Assembly: GCA_022749755.1 (NCBI GenBank)
Contig: CM040447.1
Location: 8,421,587-8,485,586 of the forward strand
Source: Azadirachta indica
Lineage: Eukaryota; Streptophyta; Magnoliopsida; Sapindales; Meliaceae
Reading direction: 5' to 3'
Length of the DNA stretch: 64,000 nt
Made by a program: the position numbers and the translations under genes
Notes under the pieces: generated by a model
The model's input: the letters and a program-made list of their open reading frames with translations, nothing else
Told to the model about the DNA's origin: nothing
Database searches by the model: none
In this document: piece after piece, positions 13,901 through 24,864 of the stretch
Position numbering within the stretch: the stretch's first letter is position 1
Layout of the letters: every line of letters starts with the position of its first letter

Positions 13901-13992
13901 CAGATAGAGGTAAAATGGTTGAAAAGATGGCATTAACATTATGCAGAATACAGGATGTTGCTGAGTCCTCTGGCTCTGGAGGTGGTATTTAA
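7973..13992 (+). CDS. Plant kinase-like (probable pseudokinase) protein, 4 coding exons
   Basis: Model: exons 7973-7982, 10143-10214, 11112-11183 and 11831-13992, giving 2316 nt and 771 aa with TAA at 13990. All junctions are GT-AG and all phase 1; the first donor is G|GTAAGT. The acceptor at 11830 (ATGCAG) is the one that stays in frame with the 714-codon terminal exon. The C-terminal part resembles the protein-kinase fold: HGDICPEN at about residues 595-602 stands where kinases have HRDxxxxN. No DFG follows; ISWGR occurs at about 621-625. SSDAESLVYLLYY (from about 654) resembles the helix-F region. I see no clear VAIK lysine or glycine-rich loop, so catalysis is doubtful. The N-terminus is serine-rich with two copies of a GSFRKS module. 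I know such proteins from plants as uncharacterised 'protein kinase superfamily' members; the function is unknown to me. Exon 1 (ten coding nt) is the least certain part. Confidence 0.82.
7983..10142 (+). other. Long first intron of the kinase-like gene
   Basis: About 2.16 kb between donor G|GTAAGT and the exon 2 acceptor. The open frames inside (8320-8523 minus and an overlapping cluster at 9200-9434) are short and show no domain. I saw no further copy of the 72-nt module. Alternative or leader exons could be present but cannot be proven. Confidence 0.6.
10143..10214 (+). other. Coding exon 2 of the kinase-like gene (duplicated 72-nt module, copy 1)
   Basis: Flanked by ACACAG and GTGTGT. 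It is 72 nt in phase 1-1 and encodes a 24-residue module ending ...SLNGSFRKSGSG. It aligns over its full length with exon 3 without gaps, about 54 of 72 identical by eye. Confidence 0.75.
11112..11183 (+). other. Coding exon 3 of the kinase-like gene (duplicated 72-nt module, copy 2)
   Basis: Flanked by GCTCAG and GTTTGT. It is 72 nt in phase 1-1 and encodes a module ending ...SLDGSFRKSNS. Same length, phase and core as exon 2. Most substitutions keep the SFRKS core, which suggests both copies are used in protein. Confidence 0.75.
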
Positions 13993-14290
13993 TTAATTTT
14001 CACGCTGAAGAAGAAGCGCTTTTTATTTATTTGATTTTTCTTTGGGGGGATTGGTTTGTTTTTATTTTTGTTTTTTTTTTTTTCAGCCTTTGGGTGATTC
14101 AATCAATGTTGACAGCTCTTAAGTATGTACAAGTTTTCAGTTTAACCCTCAACGATGTGAATCTTATGAAGTTGAGGAGGTGATTAGATGATCAATCAAG
14201 TTGAAGAAAATGTATTCGATTTTGGATTGGATTGGATTGGATTAAATGTAAATATATAATGATTGTAATTGTCCCTCTATTATTGTTATT
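13993..14290 (+). terminator. 3' UTR and probable polyadenylation region of the kinase-like gene
   Basis: Follows TAA at 13990-13992. It holds T-rich tracts (14057-14083), a TTGGATTGGATTGG run near 14222, then AATGTAAATATATAATG near 14245-14261, a plausible plant near-upstream element. The cleavage site is not resolvable by eye. Confidence 0.45.
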
Positions 14291-14299
14291 ATTATTTTT

Positions 14300-15280
14300 A
14301 GCGAGATTAATTCAAAGTCCCACGCGTTTTGTCAACCGCCTTGTTTTTCAAAAGATTTTGAGTATGTGAATTCGTATATTTTCGGGCCAAGACTATGGGT
14401 CCTCGACCATAGGCCCACATGCTTGAGGGCGGGAACATCGTATCCTAATCGCCAGGCCATCATAAACCCAAGGCCCATTAAAACAGATATATTATCATTT
14501 GCTCCCCTGAGATTTGGCATAATGTTACCTGAAAAAAATATCTTTCCGAAAATGGTCATTAACCACCCTTACTGTTATCCAACTGTAATGCCATTTAACA
14601 AGAGTCAATGATAAAGGCGTAAATTCAACATATCATTTTTAAATTCAATTTTGGGTACATTCAACATATCATTTTTAAATTCAATTTTGGGTACTAATAT
14701 TTTCATCGCTTGACTTTGGTAAAACAATAAATTAGGATACAATTTGTCTCATTTTAACAAATTAATCTCTACTATTATGATAGAGTTATAAAATGTTAAA
14801 AATTAATGACAAAAATAGAAAGTGAACCTTAGAGCTTTTTTTTTTTACAAATTAATATATTATGTTAATTAATTAAATTAAAAATTAATGTTACATTGAC
14901 ATCCTAAAAAATACATGTAATTCTAATAATATAAAATTTTAATTCAATAATTATAAACTTAATAAATATAAATAATTTATTAAAAAAACTCTTTCAATCA
15001 AAATAAAATTTTAAAAGTAAAGTCTAAAAATTTATAAAATACTTGAAAAAAGAATCAATTAAGAAGAATAATAAATAATACAAACTAAGTACTTAAGCAA
15101 ACAAAGGTAATACGTTACAATTTATGAATAATAATAAGGGCAAATAATAATTGGCCTCCATTTTATTGTATGAATGACGCTTATATCCTACTTAGAAAAC
15201 AATTGTAAAACATCCTCTTTTTATTACCTTTTTTGTTACGGTTAATAATTAAAAGAGTATAGTGGCCTTTTAATAATAAA
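14300..15280. other. Intergenic spacer with GGCCCA motifs, no gene seen
   Basis: 14380-14480 is unusually GC-rich for the surroundings and carries several GGCCCA/TGGGCC motifs (for example near 14390, 14412 and 14471). These resemble TCP/site II promoter elements. The two overlapping ORFs here (14332-14611) show no domain. Nothing else was recognised. Confidence 0.4.
14623..14694. repeat. Perfect tandem duplication, 2 x 36 bp
   Basis: A 36-bp unit starting ATTCAACATATC and ending TTTTGGGTAC occurs twice head to tail (14623-14658 and 14659-14694) with no difference. It is probably a recent slippage or repair duplication. Confidence 0.9.
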
Positions 15281-15281
15281 A

Positions 15282-15520
15282 ATAAGGGATAATAACATAT
15301 ACCCCATAATGTTTATCTTAATAAGTAAATATCTCTTAATGTTTGAGAAAATACAGATGCTCCTAATGTTTAAATAAATAGATAGATATTCCCTTTAACT
15401 TTTATTTTCATCAATTGATTATTTATTTTATTATTATTTGTGTCCCTACTATTTTATATAATAACAGTATGATATACATTTAATTTATTTATAACACTTT
15501 AGTTTTTATTTTAATATTTT
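15282..15520. repeat. Dispersed AT-rich repeat, copy 1
   Basis: Starts GGGATAATAACATATACCCC. It shares its order of motifs (GATGCTC...AATGTTT...AAATA, TTGTGTCCCTA..TTTTATATAATAA) with the direct copy at 16347-16545. It looks like one end of a non-autonomous transposon; the other end is not clear. Confidence 0.45.
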
Positions 15521-16346
15521 TCACAATATTTTTTTTTAACTATAACAATTTATTTTCATATTTAATATTTTTTTTCACAATATAGTCAAGATTAAATATA
15601 TTTTTAATTTACTATTTTAATAAAAAATTTAAAAAAATATTATTAAAAAAATTTAAATAATGAGTTAGATCAAACTCATGTTAAAATATTCATAATTTTT
15701 TTTACAATAAAGTCGATATTTAATTGTTAAAAAAATTTAAAATGTGTTTTAACATTTTATTCTTATATTAATATTTTTATTTAAAAATTATATTAAATTT
15801 TATTATTTTTTTTTGAGAAAAATCATAAAAATATAAATAAAAAAGTAAAATAAAGAAAAAATTTAGTATCATTTGTTAATAGAATTAGTAATTAATATAT
15901 TTTATATTCTTATTAACTAATATAATTTAATTTTAATTAAAAAATTGAAAAAAAATTTGATTATATTTATTTGTAATATATATAACATGTATTTATTATT
16001 TATATTTATTATTTATATTTTTATTTTATTTTTTAAAAAATATAATGAATGTAACATAATTTTTAAATAAATATATTACATGTAAAAATATATAAGAAGA
16101 GATGAACGTAGTGAGGAGACGAAGAAGAAGTCGCTGGAGAGGAGGAGAAGAGGAAAAGGCAGCAGCATGGAGAAGGAAAGAAATGTGGATGGCGGCTTTT
16201 AGGTTTTTTTTTCTTCTTTTTCTTTTACTTTTTAAAATTTTTGTTTTTATAAGAGAATAATTATTTTTTAATTATTAATTCTTATTTTTAATTATAAAAG
16301 CTATTATGCCCTTACAAATATATAATGTAATTTTTTTTTTTTTTTT
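15521..16346. other. AT-rich spacer between repeat copies
   Basis: No gene. A purine-rich island (16100-16200, GAGGAGACGAAGAAG-type runs) stands out from the AT-rich background. It resembles the purine-rich stretch inside the element at 17498-18192. Confidence 0.4.
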
Positions 16347-16545
16347 TGGAGATAATGACATATACCCCCTAACATTTTCTTAACATTTCAGAAAAATAGA
16401 TGCTCTTCTGACGTTTGGATAAATAAGATTTTTATTTTCCTTTAATTGACCATTTAGCTTAATATCATTTGTGTTTCTAATTTTTTATATAATAATAATA
16501 TAATATAAATTTTATTTAATTTATAACTTTTTTAATAAGATTAAA
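16347..16545. repeat. Dispersed AT-rich repeat, copy 2
   Basis: Starts GGAGATAATGACATATACCC and aligns in direct orientation with 15282-15520. A similar terminal motif occurs inverted at 19148-19172, so this could be the left end of a larger element spanning the MULE and the VPS51-like relic. That is unproven. Confidence 0.45.
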
Positions 16546-17497
16546 ACATATTTAAAATCGACGTGATGTAAAATTTACTATTATTTATAAAATAATATTA
16601 ATAATTTTTTAAATATAAGTCGATGGATAGTTGATAAATATTAACTATCAAGATAAATTGATAATTACTAAATTAAGTAAAAATATACATAAAGAGATTT
16701 AGAATAAAATTAAAAATATTTAATATAAAATTATCTATTTATCTATAAAGATATGGTATATCAAATTTATAATTTTAAAATATTTATTCTAAGACATTAA
16801 GAATAAAAAATATATAAAAATTAGTGATATTTACATGATTGGGTCAATAAGTAGGCTTTTTTTTTGTCATTTTAGATGGCATAAAATATAATTTTAAATT
16901 TTTATAATGGTATATCTATCATTTCATAATATGTTATTGTTTGAATATCAATCACTACATTAATTAAGGCTGGAATATTTTAATAGTCTATGTTACAATT
17001 GTTTTCGAAGTGAGAATATAGGTATTAATTATGCAATAAAATAGAAAAATATTTTTGATACTTCCTCTTTATTTGCCTTAATGCTTCAGATATCCCTTAT
17101 TAAATGACTAATAACCCCTAACGTTGTTATCGTTAGTAAGAAGTGTTAAATTTCGAGGGCAAATTAACGTTTTTTTGGCTTACGTGTGACTGCATTATTG
17201 TGTTGTCAAAATTTTAAATAATAAAATGCCCCACAACTGAAAATTTTAAATATAAAATCGGTCCCACACTAAAACTTCATATGCCTATTTTACCATTATC
17301 TTAAAGAAAAAAAATCTAAAAAAAAACATAAAATATAATTTCTGCATTACATCCTAGAAAAAAAATTTAATATTTATTTATTTTATCTTCTTTCTTCTTC
17401 CTTAAATAACAACCCTTTCCTCTTAAATTAACCCTAAAAATACTACTTCTTCTTCTAAAGAAATAACCACAGCCGCGTGAACTATACATCCAAAATA

Positions 17498-18192
17498 GGT
17501 AATCTTCAATTTACCTCTTTTATATATTAATAATCTTCACCTTATTCCTAAATTTATTACTAATCATTAAAATACTCCTAATTCGTTAAGTTTGATAGTT
17601 AAAAGTTAATTGTCTAAAGGGTAAATTAGTAAATTACAGTTATAATTATTTTTTCTTCTCTCTTCTATTTTTCGTAGAAAGTTGATTAAAGCAACCATTG
17701 AAGCAGCCATTTGATGCTTTCTGTAGCAGCCATGGAAGGCTGGTTGAAGTAGCCATTGGAGGCTGCCTCCAGTAGCTATAGAAGGTTGCAGTAGCCTGCA
17801 CAACCATGAAGGTTGCTTGTAGCCATCGAAGAGAGATGAAGAGATGATGGAGTAGAGAAGGAAGAAGAAGAAAAGAAAAGAAAAGGAAGGGAGAATAGAG
17901 AAGAAGAAAAGAAGAGAGAAAGAAGAAGGAGGAGGAGAAGAAAGAAGGAAGAAGATAAAGAAGAAAAAAACCAAAAAGAAAAAAAGAAAAAAATAATTTG
18001 GGTTTTTTTAGAGAAATAATAATGTCTTCTTACACTTACTAAATATTATTTATGATAATATAGTTTTTTTATCATTAAACAGTTAATTCTAACAGCAAAC
18101 TTAACGAAAGGAGACTGATCGATAACTTACGATAAATTTAAAAGTGGAGTGAAAATTATCAATATATAAAAGGGGTAAATTGAAGATTATCC
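17498..18192. mobile_element. Non-autonomous Mutator-like element (MULE), 695 bp
   Basis: The terminal inverted repeats are about 110 bp. The left end reads GGTAATCTTCAATTTACCTC and the reverse complement of the right end reads GGATAATCTTCAATTTACCC. Both continue with CTTTTATATATT(A/G)ATAA and later TTCGTTAAGTTTG. The flanks carry ATCCAAAATA (17488-17497) and ATCCAAAAATA (18193-18203), a near-perfect 9-11 bp target duplication as expected for MULEs. The interior (17640-17990) holds repeated GCAGCCAT(T)GAAG motifs and a long purine-rich run. The minus-strand 122-codon ORF over it (17606-17974) is low-complexity F/S/L and probably meaningless. Confidence 0.72.
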
Positions 18193-18385
18193 ATCCAAAA
18201 ATATAAGACACAATCTTTAATCAAATTTCAACTTCAATAAAATTTCGAAAATTTCTATTGAATTCATTAACCGAATGGTGAACAAATTTAACACAACCAC
18301 TGTGGATTTAAAACGTTTCATGGCTGGACAGAGAACGACTTGCGAACTTTTCTTCTTCTGAATTCTCGGCAATTTCTACTCGACT

Positions 18386-18547
18386 CATGTACTATTCGGC
18401 ATCAAACGAGTTTGTCTTGATTGCATCTAACGGTGCATGCTTCGAAGAAGAGTGGGAGGGAACAGAAGAATCTGAAGCGTAGAAGCTCGATAACAAATCT
18501 GTCATTCTCTTTGCTTTATCATCCACCAAAACATTATCTACACCCAT
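18386..18547 (-). pseudogene. VPS51-like gene fragment, first coding part, broken
   Basis: Reading left from ATG at 18547 the frame gives MGVDNVLVDDKAKRM, then TDLLSSFYASDSS, then DAIKTNSFDAE, a TAG stop (18394-18392) and YM. From memory of the family, plant VPS51 (a GARP/EARP tethering-complex subunit at the trans-Golgi network) starts with DDKAKRMRDLLSSFY and DAI(N)T(x)SFD(x)DQYM, so the stop replaces the Gln before YM. After YM the similarity ends abruptly. Only this first part is present, 200 bp from a MULE, so it is a captured or transposed fragment, not a gene. Upstream sequence (18548-18620) may be its old leader. Confidence 0.65.
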
Positions 18548-18629
18548 TTTCTCCAAGGAGTTGCTGCTGATTATTAGATTTGCTAAAAGTTCGATCTAGA
18601 TCAGATTCAAAGATTCAACAATGGTGAAT

Positions 18630-19960
18630 AGATCAAATAAAGAAAAAGACGGAGTGGAAATAGAAAGGGAGAGAGGAGACTTTTTGGCAATGAAATGCAA
18701 AGACGTAGAAATGCTACATACATGAATTACTAAAATAATTTTACCCCCAGTGAATTAAGTAATAATCAAATAATTGTTCTAATTTTCATTTTAAAACCTT
18801 TTAGCTATACTATGGTATTAAGAAAGAGATAAAAAGAGATGAGAAAGGGAAGGTGCAAGAGATGCGGATGAGAGGATAAGAGAAAGAAAGAGAGAAAATA
18901 AATCAATAAATAATTAAGTTTTTTTTTTTTAAATTTATTTCTTTTGGATGGCAAAGTAACATCTATGCTAATTAATGCCTTTTATCAAAACATTTATGTT
19001 ATTTTATTTTATTTTGAATTTCAAAGGGTATAAATGCAATTGCATTGAAAAAATAACCTTTTTATTCATGGAGATAACTTAAGAGGAGGTAATGAGATAA
19101 TAGGCTAAATAATGAGTAGGTACGAGGAATTCTCTCCAATAAAGTGGGAGTGCATATGTCATTTGTCCAATAATATATATATATGTACAATATTTTAAAA
19201 AATAATCTAATAATTATTCCAGAAATTGAAGATATAGTTTAATATATCTCACATAATGCAAACATAAAATTGTCAAATCTAAAATTAATTAAAAATTTTC
19301 ACTATTTGAAGGTATTTTTAGTGGTATTAAAAATTTAAAATACATGATTTAGGCCTAAGAGTAGAGATAAAAATTAAAGATAAGATTAAGAGTTAAGACA
19401 TAACTTAAAGTTTATTGTATTTTTCTTATTTTTTTAAGTAGAAAATGACATTATTTTTGTAATATAATTTAAAAATAAAATAGTAAAATGGATATTCTAT
19501 GCTAATATCTGCAGATATTTTAGAATATTTCATATTTATATCATATTCTAAATGTACATCATATACCCTTACCATATTTGTACTATATCCATTTTTATAT
19601 TTACTATATCTTTACCATTAGAATAGGATACAAACAAATATTTGCTAAAGCGGATATCTTTACCATCCCTAGTACTGGCTGAGAGTAAGCCACTCGGTGA
19701 GATTTGTGGTTTTTACATTATTTGATCCTTATTACATGCAATGCTGTTGTTGAATTGGAAAGTATTGTATATTGTATTATATTGAATTAGATATTAGAAT
19801 GTTGAATTCAATCTAATGGGTTTTAGACTTTGTGTGGGTTTGAATGACCTGTATTTCTTTCTCTTGTGGTTATTCACTTTGATGTAGGAAGGTTTCCTAG
19901 ATTCACTTTTATTTAGTCAAGGCAAATAGATAATTGTATATAATTTTATTAATAGTTGGG
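18630..19960. other. AT-rich spacer, no gene seen
   Basis: No usable reading frame. 19140-19172 (GTGGGAGTGCATATGTCATT) resembles, inverted, the ends at 15282 and 16347, so an element end may lie here. Confidence 0.4.
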
Positions 19961-20117
19961 GTTGTAATAGAGATGACAATTTTTCCTTCTGAACCAAGGG
20001 CTTGTGAGGTCCAACCCATTCTGTTCGAGGAGCAGGAAAGATTTTTTAAAAAAATTGGGAATCGAGTTGGTTTGGGGATAATTTTTCATCCCTGATTTGA
20101 AAACAGGTCAAGACATG

Positions 20118-21967
20118 TGAAACATCCTTAATACTAAGAAATTTCAACAAAATTTCCCCTATAATATAACATATGCCAAATACATAATCCTATAAACTTT
20201 AAAATTTCATTTTAAACACTTTTAATAAAGTTCAATACCAATTACTTCATTTCATTATTTAATAAAATATAACCAATTCCATGATTTCTAAAATTCGGGT
20301 ATAAACATAAATTACATCGAAACCATATATTATAAACTCCTGTACCTATAATTACATATAATTTCAGAAGTAGCAAAATCTTTGTCTTGAAGTATCCCTT
20401 TGTCTTTTACTTACAAAAATCTCCTGCATCACCTAAATTTAAAAAGTATGGATGAGCTAATACCTAGTAAACATTTATACATAAAAGCAATTTTAAAATT
20501 TTTAATAAATAAATTGAACTTAAAAACACTTCTTAATTAATTTCTAACAGAGTTTAATAGAATATCAAGTCAAAATCTCAATTTCAATTTTCATACAAAT
20601 AACGTATAATACATTAATTCTAATACGTAAAAAAATAATTTCTATTAATTGAGTTCTTGCATACTTTACAGATATTATTTCGAAGGGCTGCCACCTTAAA
20701 AATTAGCTATACGTACTTCAGGGGTATTTTTCCAAGGATCGTTATAATATAAAAAGTGACCTTTAGGGGTATTATTCCCAAGGCCCATCGCCCCAACAGA
20801 AATGGTTTTTAGGAGCATTATTCTCAGGCATTGTCGCCTTAATAGAAATGATCTTTAGAGGCATTATTCCTAGAGACCGTCACCCTAAATACCGGTGCCT
20901 CATCACAACAACAATAATGGTCATCACATTTTCATTAATCAAATTATTTCACAATATTTCCATACAAATCATACATTTATAAAAGCACAACATGTGTTGA
21001 TACAATTTTCTCATTGTATTTGTAAACATAACATTCATATGAAAATTCCTATTTAGATACGATTCGAATATAATTAATTGGATCAACACGTGATAATTAA
21101 AAAATTTCATGCACTTTTATTAATATATTAATTGTAATAAAACATCCTATTTTTTAGTTTTAAAACCGAAATCCATCAAATGCATATAAATACCTACCAT
21201 ATAAATGTGTTACAAATTGCTCTGTCAACTTCTCTATCTCCTTCGAATCACCTCCTAACATTAATTTAATAATAATAATAAATAATGATCCAATAATAAT
21301 AAATAATGATTTAAACTTAATCATCTAAAAATATGTATATATATATATGTATTTAAACATATTTATATTATACACTAACAATTTAAGTTTCTGCAACTAA
21401 ATTATATAAAATAATTTACTAATCTTTAAAACCAACATTAATCATCTAAAATATAAATTGAAATGAACCTTCTTTCTTTCCTTTCCTTCTTTCTATTTTT
21501 GTTTTCTACTGCTTGCTTCTAATTTGCAAAAGTAAAGGTTATACATATATATAAGTCCACTCAATGCCATAACAAAACAGCTTTTGTTATTCTCATATAT
21601 TTTTGCCACATGGCCACATAATGGATTAATAAGCACAATCCTAACTTTTCTCCTTTCTTATTTCCTTACACCTGGTAACCTATATAGCACCAATTATCAA
21701 TTCAATTAAAGGAAAGGACACATGGCCTCTCAATTTCAATAAGGCCCTTTAACTTCTCTTTTTACACCTTTCACCTACAATAAAACTTATATTATTCAAT
21801 AATTATATTCTTTTAAAATAAAAAACATATTCATCCTAATAAAAAAATTTCTTGAAAAATAAATATATTTATCTTATAAATTCCAAACTTTTATATCCTC
21901 ATATAAGATAAAGTTGATATATTGAAATATATATGTTTCAATTAGTATAAGAATTCGGGGTATTACA
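20118..21967 (-). repeat. 3' LTR of the Tekay-type element
   Basis: 1850 bp, the left copy. It aligns with 27384-29135 throughout, including the ~46-bp internal repeats and the pair of AATAATAATAAATAATGAT motifs near 21266-21310. The outer end TGAAACATCC abuts TSD ACATG. Confidence 0.85.
20660..20895. repeat. ~46-bp degenerate tandem repeats inside the 3' LTR
   Basis: About five units, each with a core like GGCATTATTC...GTCGCC..AA and (A)GAAATGATCTTTAG as connector. The same array is present at 27915-28095 in the other LTR, so it predates insertion. Confidence 0.7.
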
Positions 21968-22034
21968 ATCTTCTCACTTGAAAAGAAATTTCGTCCTTGA
22001 AATTTACATATCTGATCAAAATAACTATAGATAT

Positions 22035-22329
22035 TGGGATCATACTGGATCCTCAAGTTCCAATGTAATCTCTTCCATTCCATGATTTTGCCATAAAACT
22101 TTCACTAATTTGATAACCTTTTTATAAAGAACTTGTTCTTTATGATTCAAGATTTGAATGAGCTCTCTTTAGAAGAAATGTCCTCATTTAATGTAAGGTT
22201 TTTCCATTCCAAGACATGTGAAGGATTTGGCTGGTACTTCTTAAGTTTTGAGACATGAAAAATATTGTGGATTTGTGATAGCCGAGGAGGTAAAGCTAAT
22301 CTATAAGATACTTGACCAACTAGTTCCAA
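22035..22329 (-). pseudogene. Integrase tail and chromodomain of the Tekay-type element
   Basis: The frame reads YRLALPPRLSQIHNIFHVSK, then a tail, then (after a shift) ELIQILNHKEQVLYKKVIKL and VKVLWQNHGMEEITLELED. The latter is a chromodomain with the VKVLW and E(A)TWE-like core (Trp replaced by Leu). It identifies the element as a chromovirus. Confidence 0.75.
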
Positions 22330-23423
22330 AATCTCAGAATGACCAATAAACCTTAGAGCAAACTTCTTACTCTTCTCGAACTTGGCTATTCTGGTATGAG
22401 GTTCGACTTTTAGGAAAACATGATCACCTACTACAAATTTTAATAGTCTCCATCTATGATTTGCATAACTCTTCTGATGGCTTTGAGTTGCAAGAAGTCA
22501 TTGTCTAGTCACTTTACTTTCCCAGTAGTTTCTCTTACCAATTTAGATTCCATAATTGATGCCTCAACAATCTCTGCCTAACAAATAGAAGATTGACATG
22601 GTCTACCATACAATACCTCAAAAGGAGCCATTCTAAGACTAGTCTGTAGTTATCGTTGTAAGAAAATTTAATTAAAGGTAAATAATCAACCTAAGAGCCT
22701 TGAAAATCTAAAGTACAAGATCTGAGCATATCCTCTAGTATTTGGATAATTCTTTTGGATTGACCATTTGTCTAAAGATGATAGGCTATATTAAAATTAA
22801 ATTGAGTGCTTGCTTTCTACAAACTTCTCCAAAATTGAGATGTAAATCTTGCATCTCTATTTGATACAATTGGTAAAGGCACTTTATGTAGTCTCACTAT
22901 CTTTTGAATATACAATCTACTCAAGGATCTAGAGAATTAGTATATTTGACAGGTAAAAAGTGAACAGATTTTGTTAACTTGTCCACAATTACCCATACAC
23001 TTTTATGATTCTTTTGGATTTCGGTTAGCCGTCTCACAAAATCTATAGTTACATATTCCAATTTCTACTTAGTCACTGGAAGAGGTTGGAGCAATCCTGT
23101 TGGTTTTTGATGTTCTGTTTTTGCCTATTGGCATGTCAAACATTTAGCCACAAATTCTCTTACTCTCTCTTCATCCCATTCTATCAGAGATATCTACGCA
23201 GACTTTGGTATATCTTTATACTACCAAGATGTATGGTAAATTTAAATTTATGAGCCTTGATAAGCACATCTTTTCTGAAAGACTCACCTGATGGTACATA
23301 AAGTCTATTGGTAAACCTTAAACCATCGCACGAATCTATAGACCACCCTTCTATCACCTCACCATTCTCTAACTTGCCTTGTGCTGTCTTAGCTTCATGA
23401 TAACTTTGTTGAACAGTAATCAC
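22330..23423 (-). pseudogene. Integrase relic of the Tekay-type element
   Basis: Starts with the region before the HHCC zinc finger (GLRFTNRLYVPSGESFRKDV). The core is recognised by IDFVRRLTEIQ and WVIVDKLTKS near 23040-22975, which holds the first catalytic Asp. Broken by stops and shifts. Confidence 0.7.
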
Positions 23424-23515
23424 CTTTTTGAAGGATGGTAGGTTGGGCTACTAGGTTGAATAAGAAGGGTTAGCTTCTTGATTCGTTAATTCTAAAATCA
23501 AAATCCTCCAAATCA

Positions 23516-24172
23516 TTACACATCTTCCACCAACATGCCTTGAGACTTTCTACTCAAAGTATCTGCTACCACATTAGTCTTACCTGGATGATAATGCAAG
23601 GTGAAATCATAAACTTCTAAGTACTCTATCGACCTTATTTGCCTTAAGTTAAGATCCTTCTGTATAAAAAGATATTGAAAACTTTTATGATTTGAGAATA
23701 CTTCAAATTTCTCACTATACAAATGATGTCTCCATATCTTTTATGCAAAAGCAGTGTCAGCAAGTTTTGACTCATGTGTAGAATAGTTATGATCATAGGC
23801 CTTTAGTTGGTGTGAACCATATGCCACCATTCTCCCTGACTATATTAAAATAAAACTAAGACCCACACATGAAGCATCATAATAAACTGTATATCCTACA
23901 TCCCGTTTAGGAATACTTAAAATCGGGGCTGAGGTTAATTGATTTTTCGGCTCCATAAAGGCTTGCTCACATTAATTATTCCACTTAAATTTCACCCCCT
24001 TTCTAGTCAATTGAGTCAAAGGTATTGCTATTTGAGAAAAATCTTTTACAAAACTATGATAATATCTTATTAAACCCAGGAAACTTCTAATTTTATATAC
24101 ATTTTTCAGTCTATTCCAGTTAAGCACTGCCTCCATTTCAGCAGGATCTACAAAAATATCTTCTTTAGACAC
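23516..24172 (-). pseudogene. RT thumb / RNase H relic of the Tekay-type element
   Basis: Contains FLGLIRYYHSFVKDFSQIA, then FEVFSNHKSFQYLF and DFTLHYHPGKTNVVADTLSR, the end of RNase H in Ty3 elements. The SDHKS Asp is replaced by Asn. Split in two open pieces with stops and a frameshift between. Confidence 0.8.
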
Positions 24173-24760
24173 ACATGTTCAAGAAATTTAACCTCAGTCA
24201 TCCAAAACTCACACTTACTCTGTTTCGCATATAAATGATGTTCCCTTAACACTTGCAAGGTAATGTGTAAGTGTTGTTCATGCTCTTCCTTTGATTTGGA
24301 ATATACTAAAATGTCATTGACAAATACCACTACAAACTGATCAACTTAGGGGTGAAAAATTCTATGCATTAGATCCATAAGCACTGCAAGAGCATTTGTT
24401 AAACCAAATGGCGTCACTACAAACTCAAAATGTCCATAGCTAGTACAAAAGGCCATCTTTGAGATATCTTCATCTCTAACTCTTAGCTGGTGGTAACCAA
24501 ATTGAAGATCAATCTTTGAGAAGTATCTAAGACCACGCAGCTAAATCAAACAAGTCATCAATTCTAGGTAAAGGCTATTTGTTCTTCATTGTCACCCAGT
24601 TCAATTGTCTATAGTCCACATACAAAACCTTAAACTCGTATCCTTCTTTTTAGCAAATAAAATTAGTGTCCCCCAAGGAGAAGTATTAGGTCGAATAAAC
24701 CCTTTAACTTGTAGCTCCTACAACTGAATCTTTAACTCTTGTAGCTTAGTTGGTGCCATC
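24150..24760 (-). pseudogene. Reverse transcriptase relic of the Tekay-type element
   Basis: VDYRQLN is visible near 24620, and the catalytic box reads [10 protein letters not shown] (24330-24295) where active copies have FIDDILVYS. The first Asp of the pair is now Asn (AAT at 24318-24316). Several in-frame stops. Confidence 0.8.
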
Positions 24761-24864
24761 CTATGAGGGGTTATTGAAATTAGTGCAGTTCCAGGATATG
24801 TTTCAATAGTAAAATTTACCTCACTTTTTGAGGGTAATTCAGGTAAATTATCAGGAAATAAATC

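Noticed and set aside
17606..17974. 122-codon minus-strand ORF inside the MULE
   Set aside because: Its first half translates a purine-rich tract into F/S/L runs; no domain and no start context.
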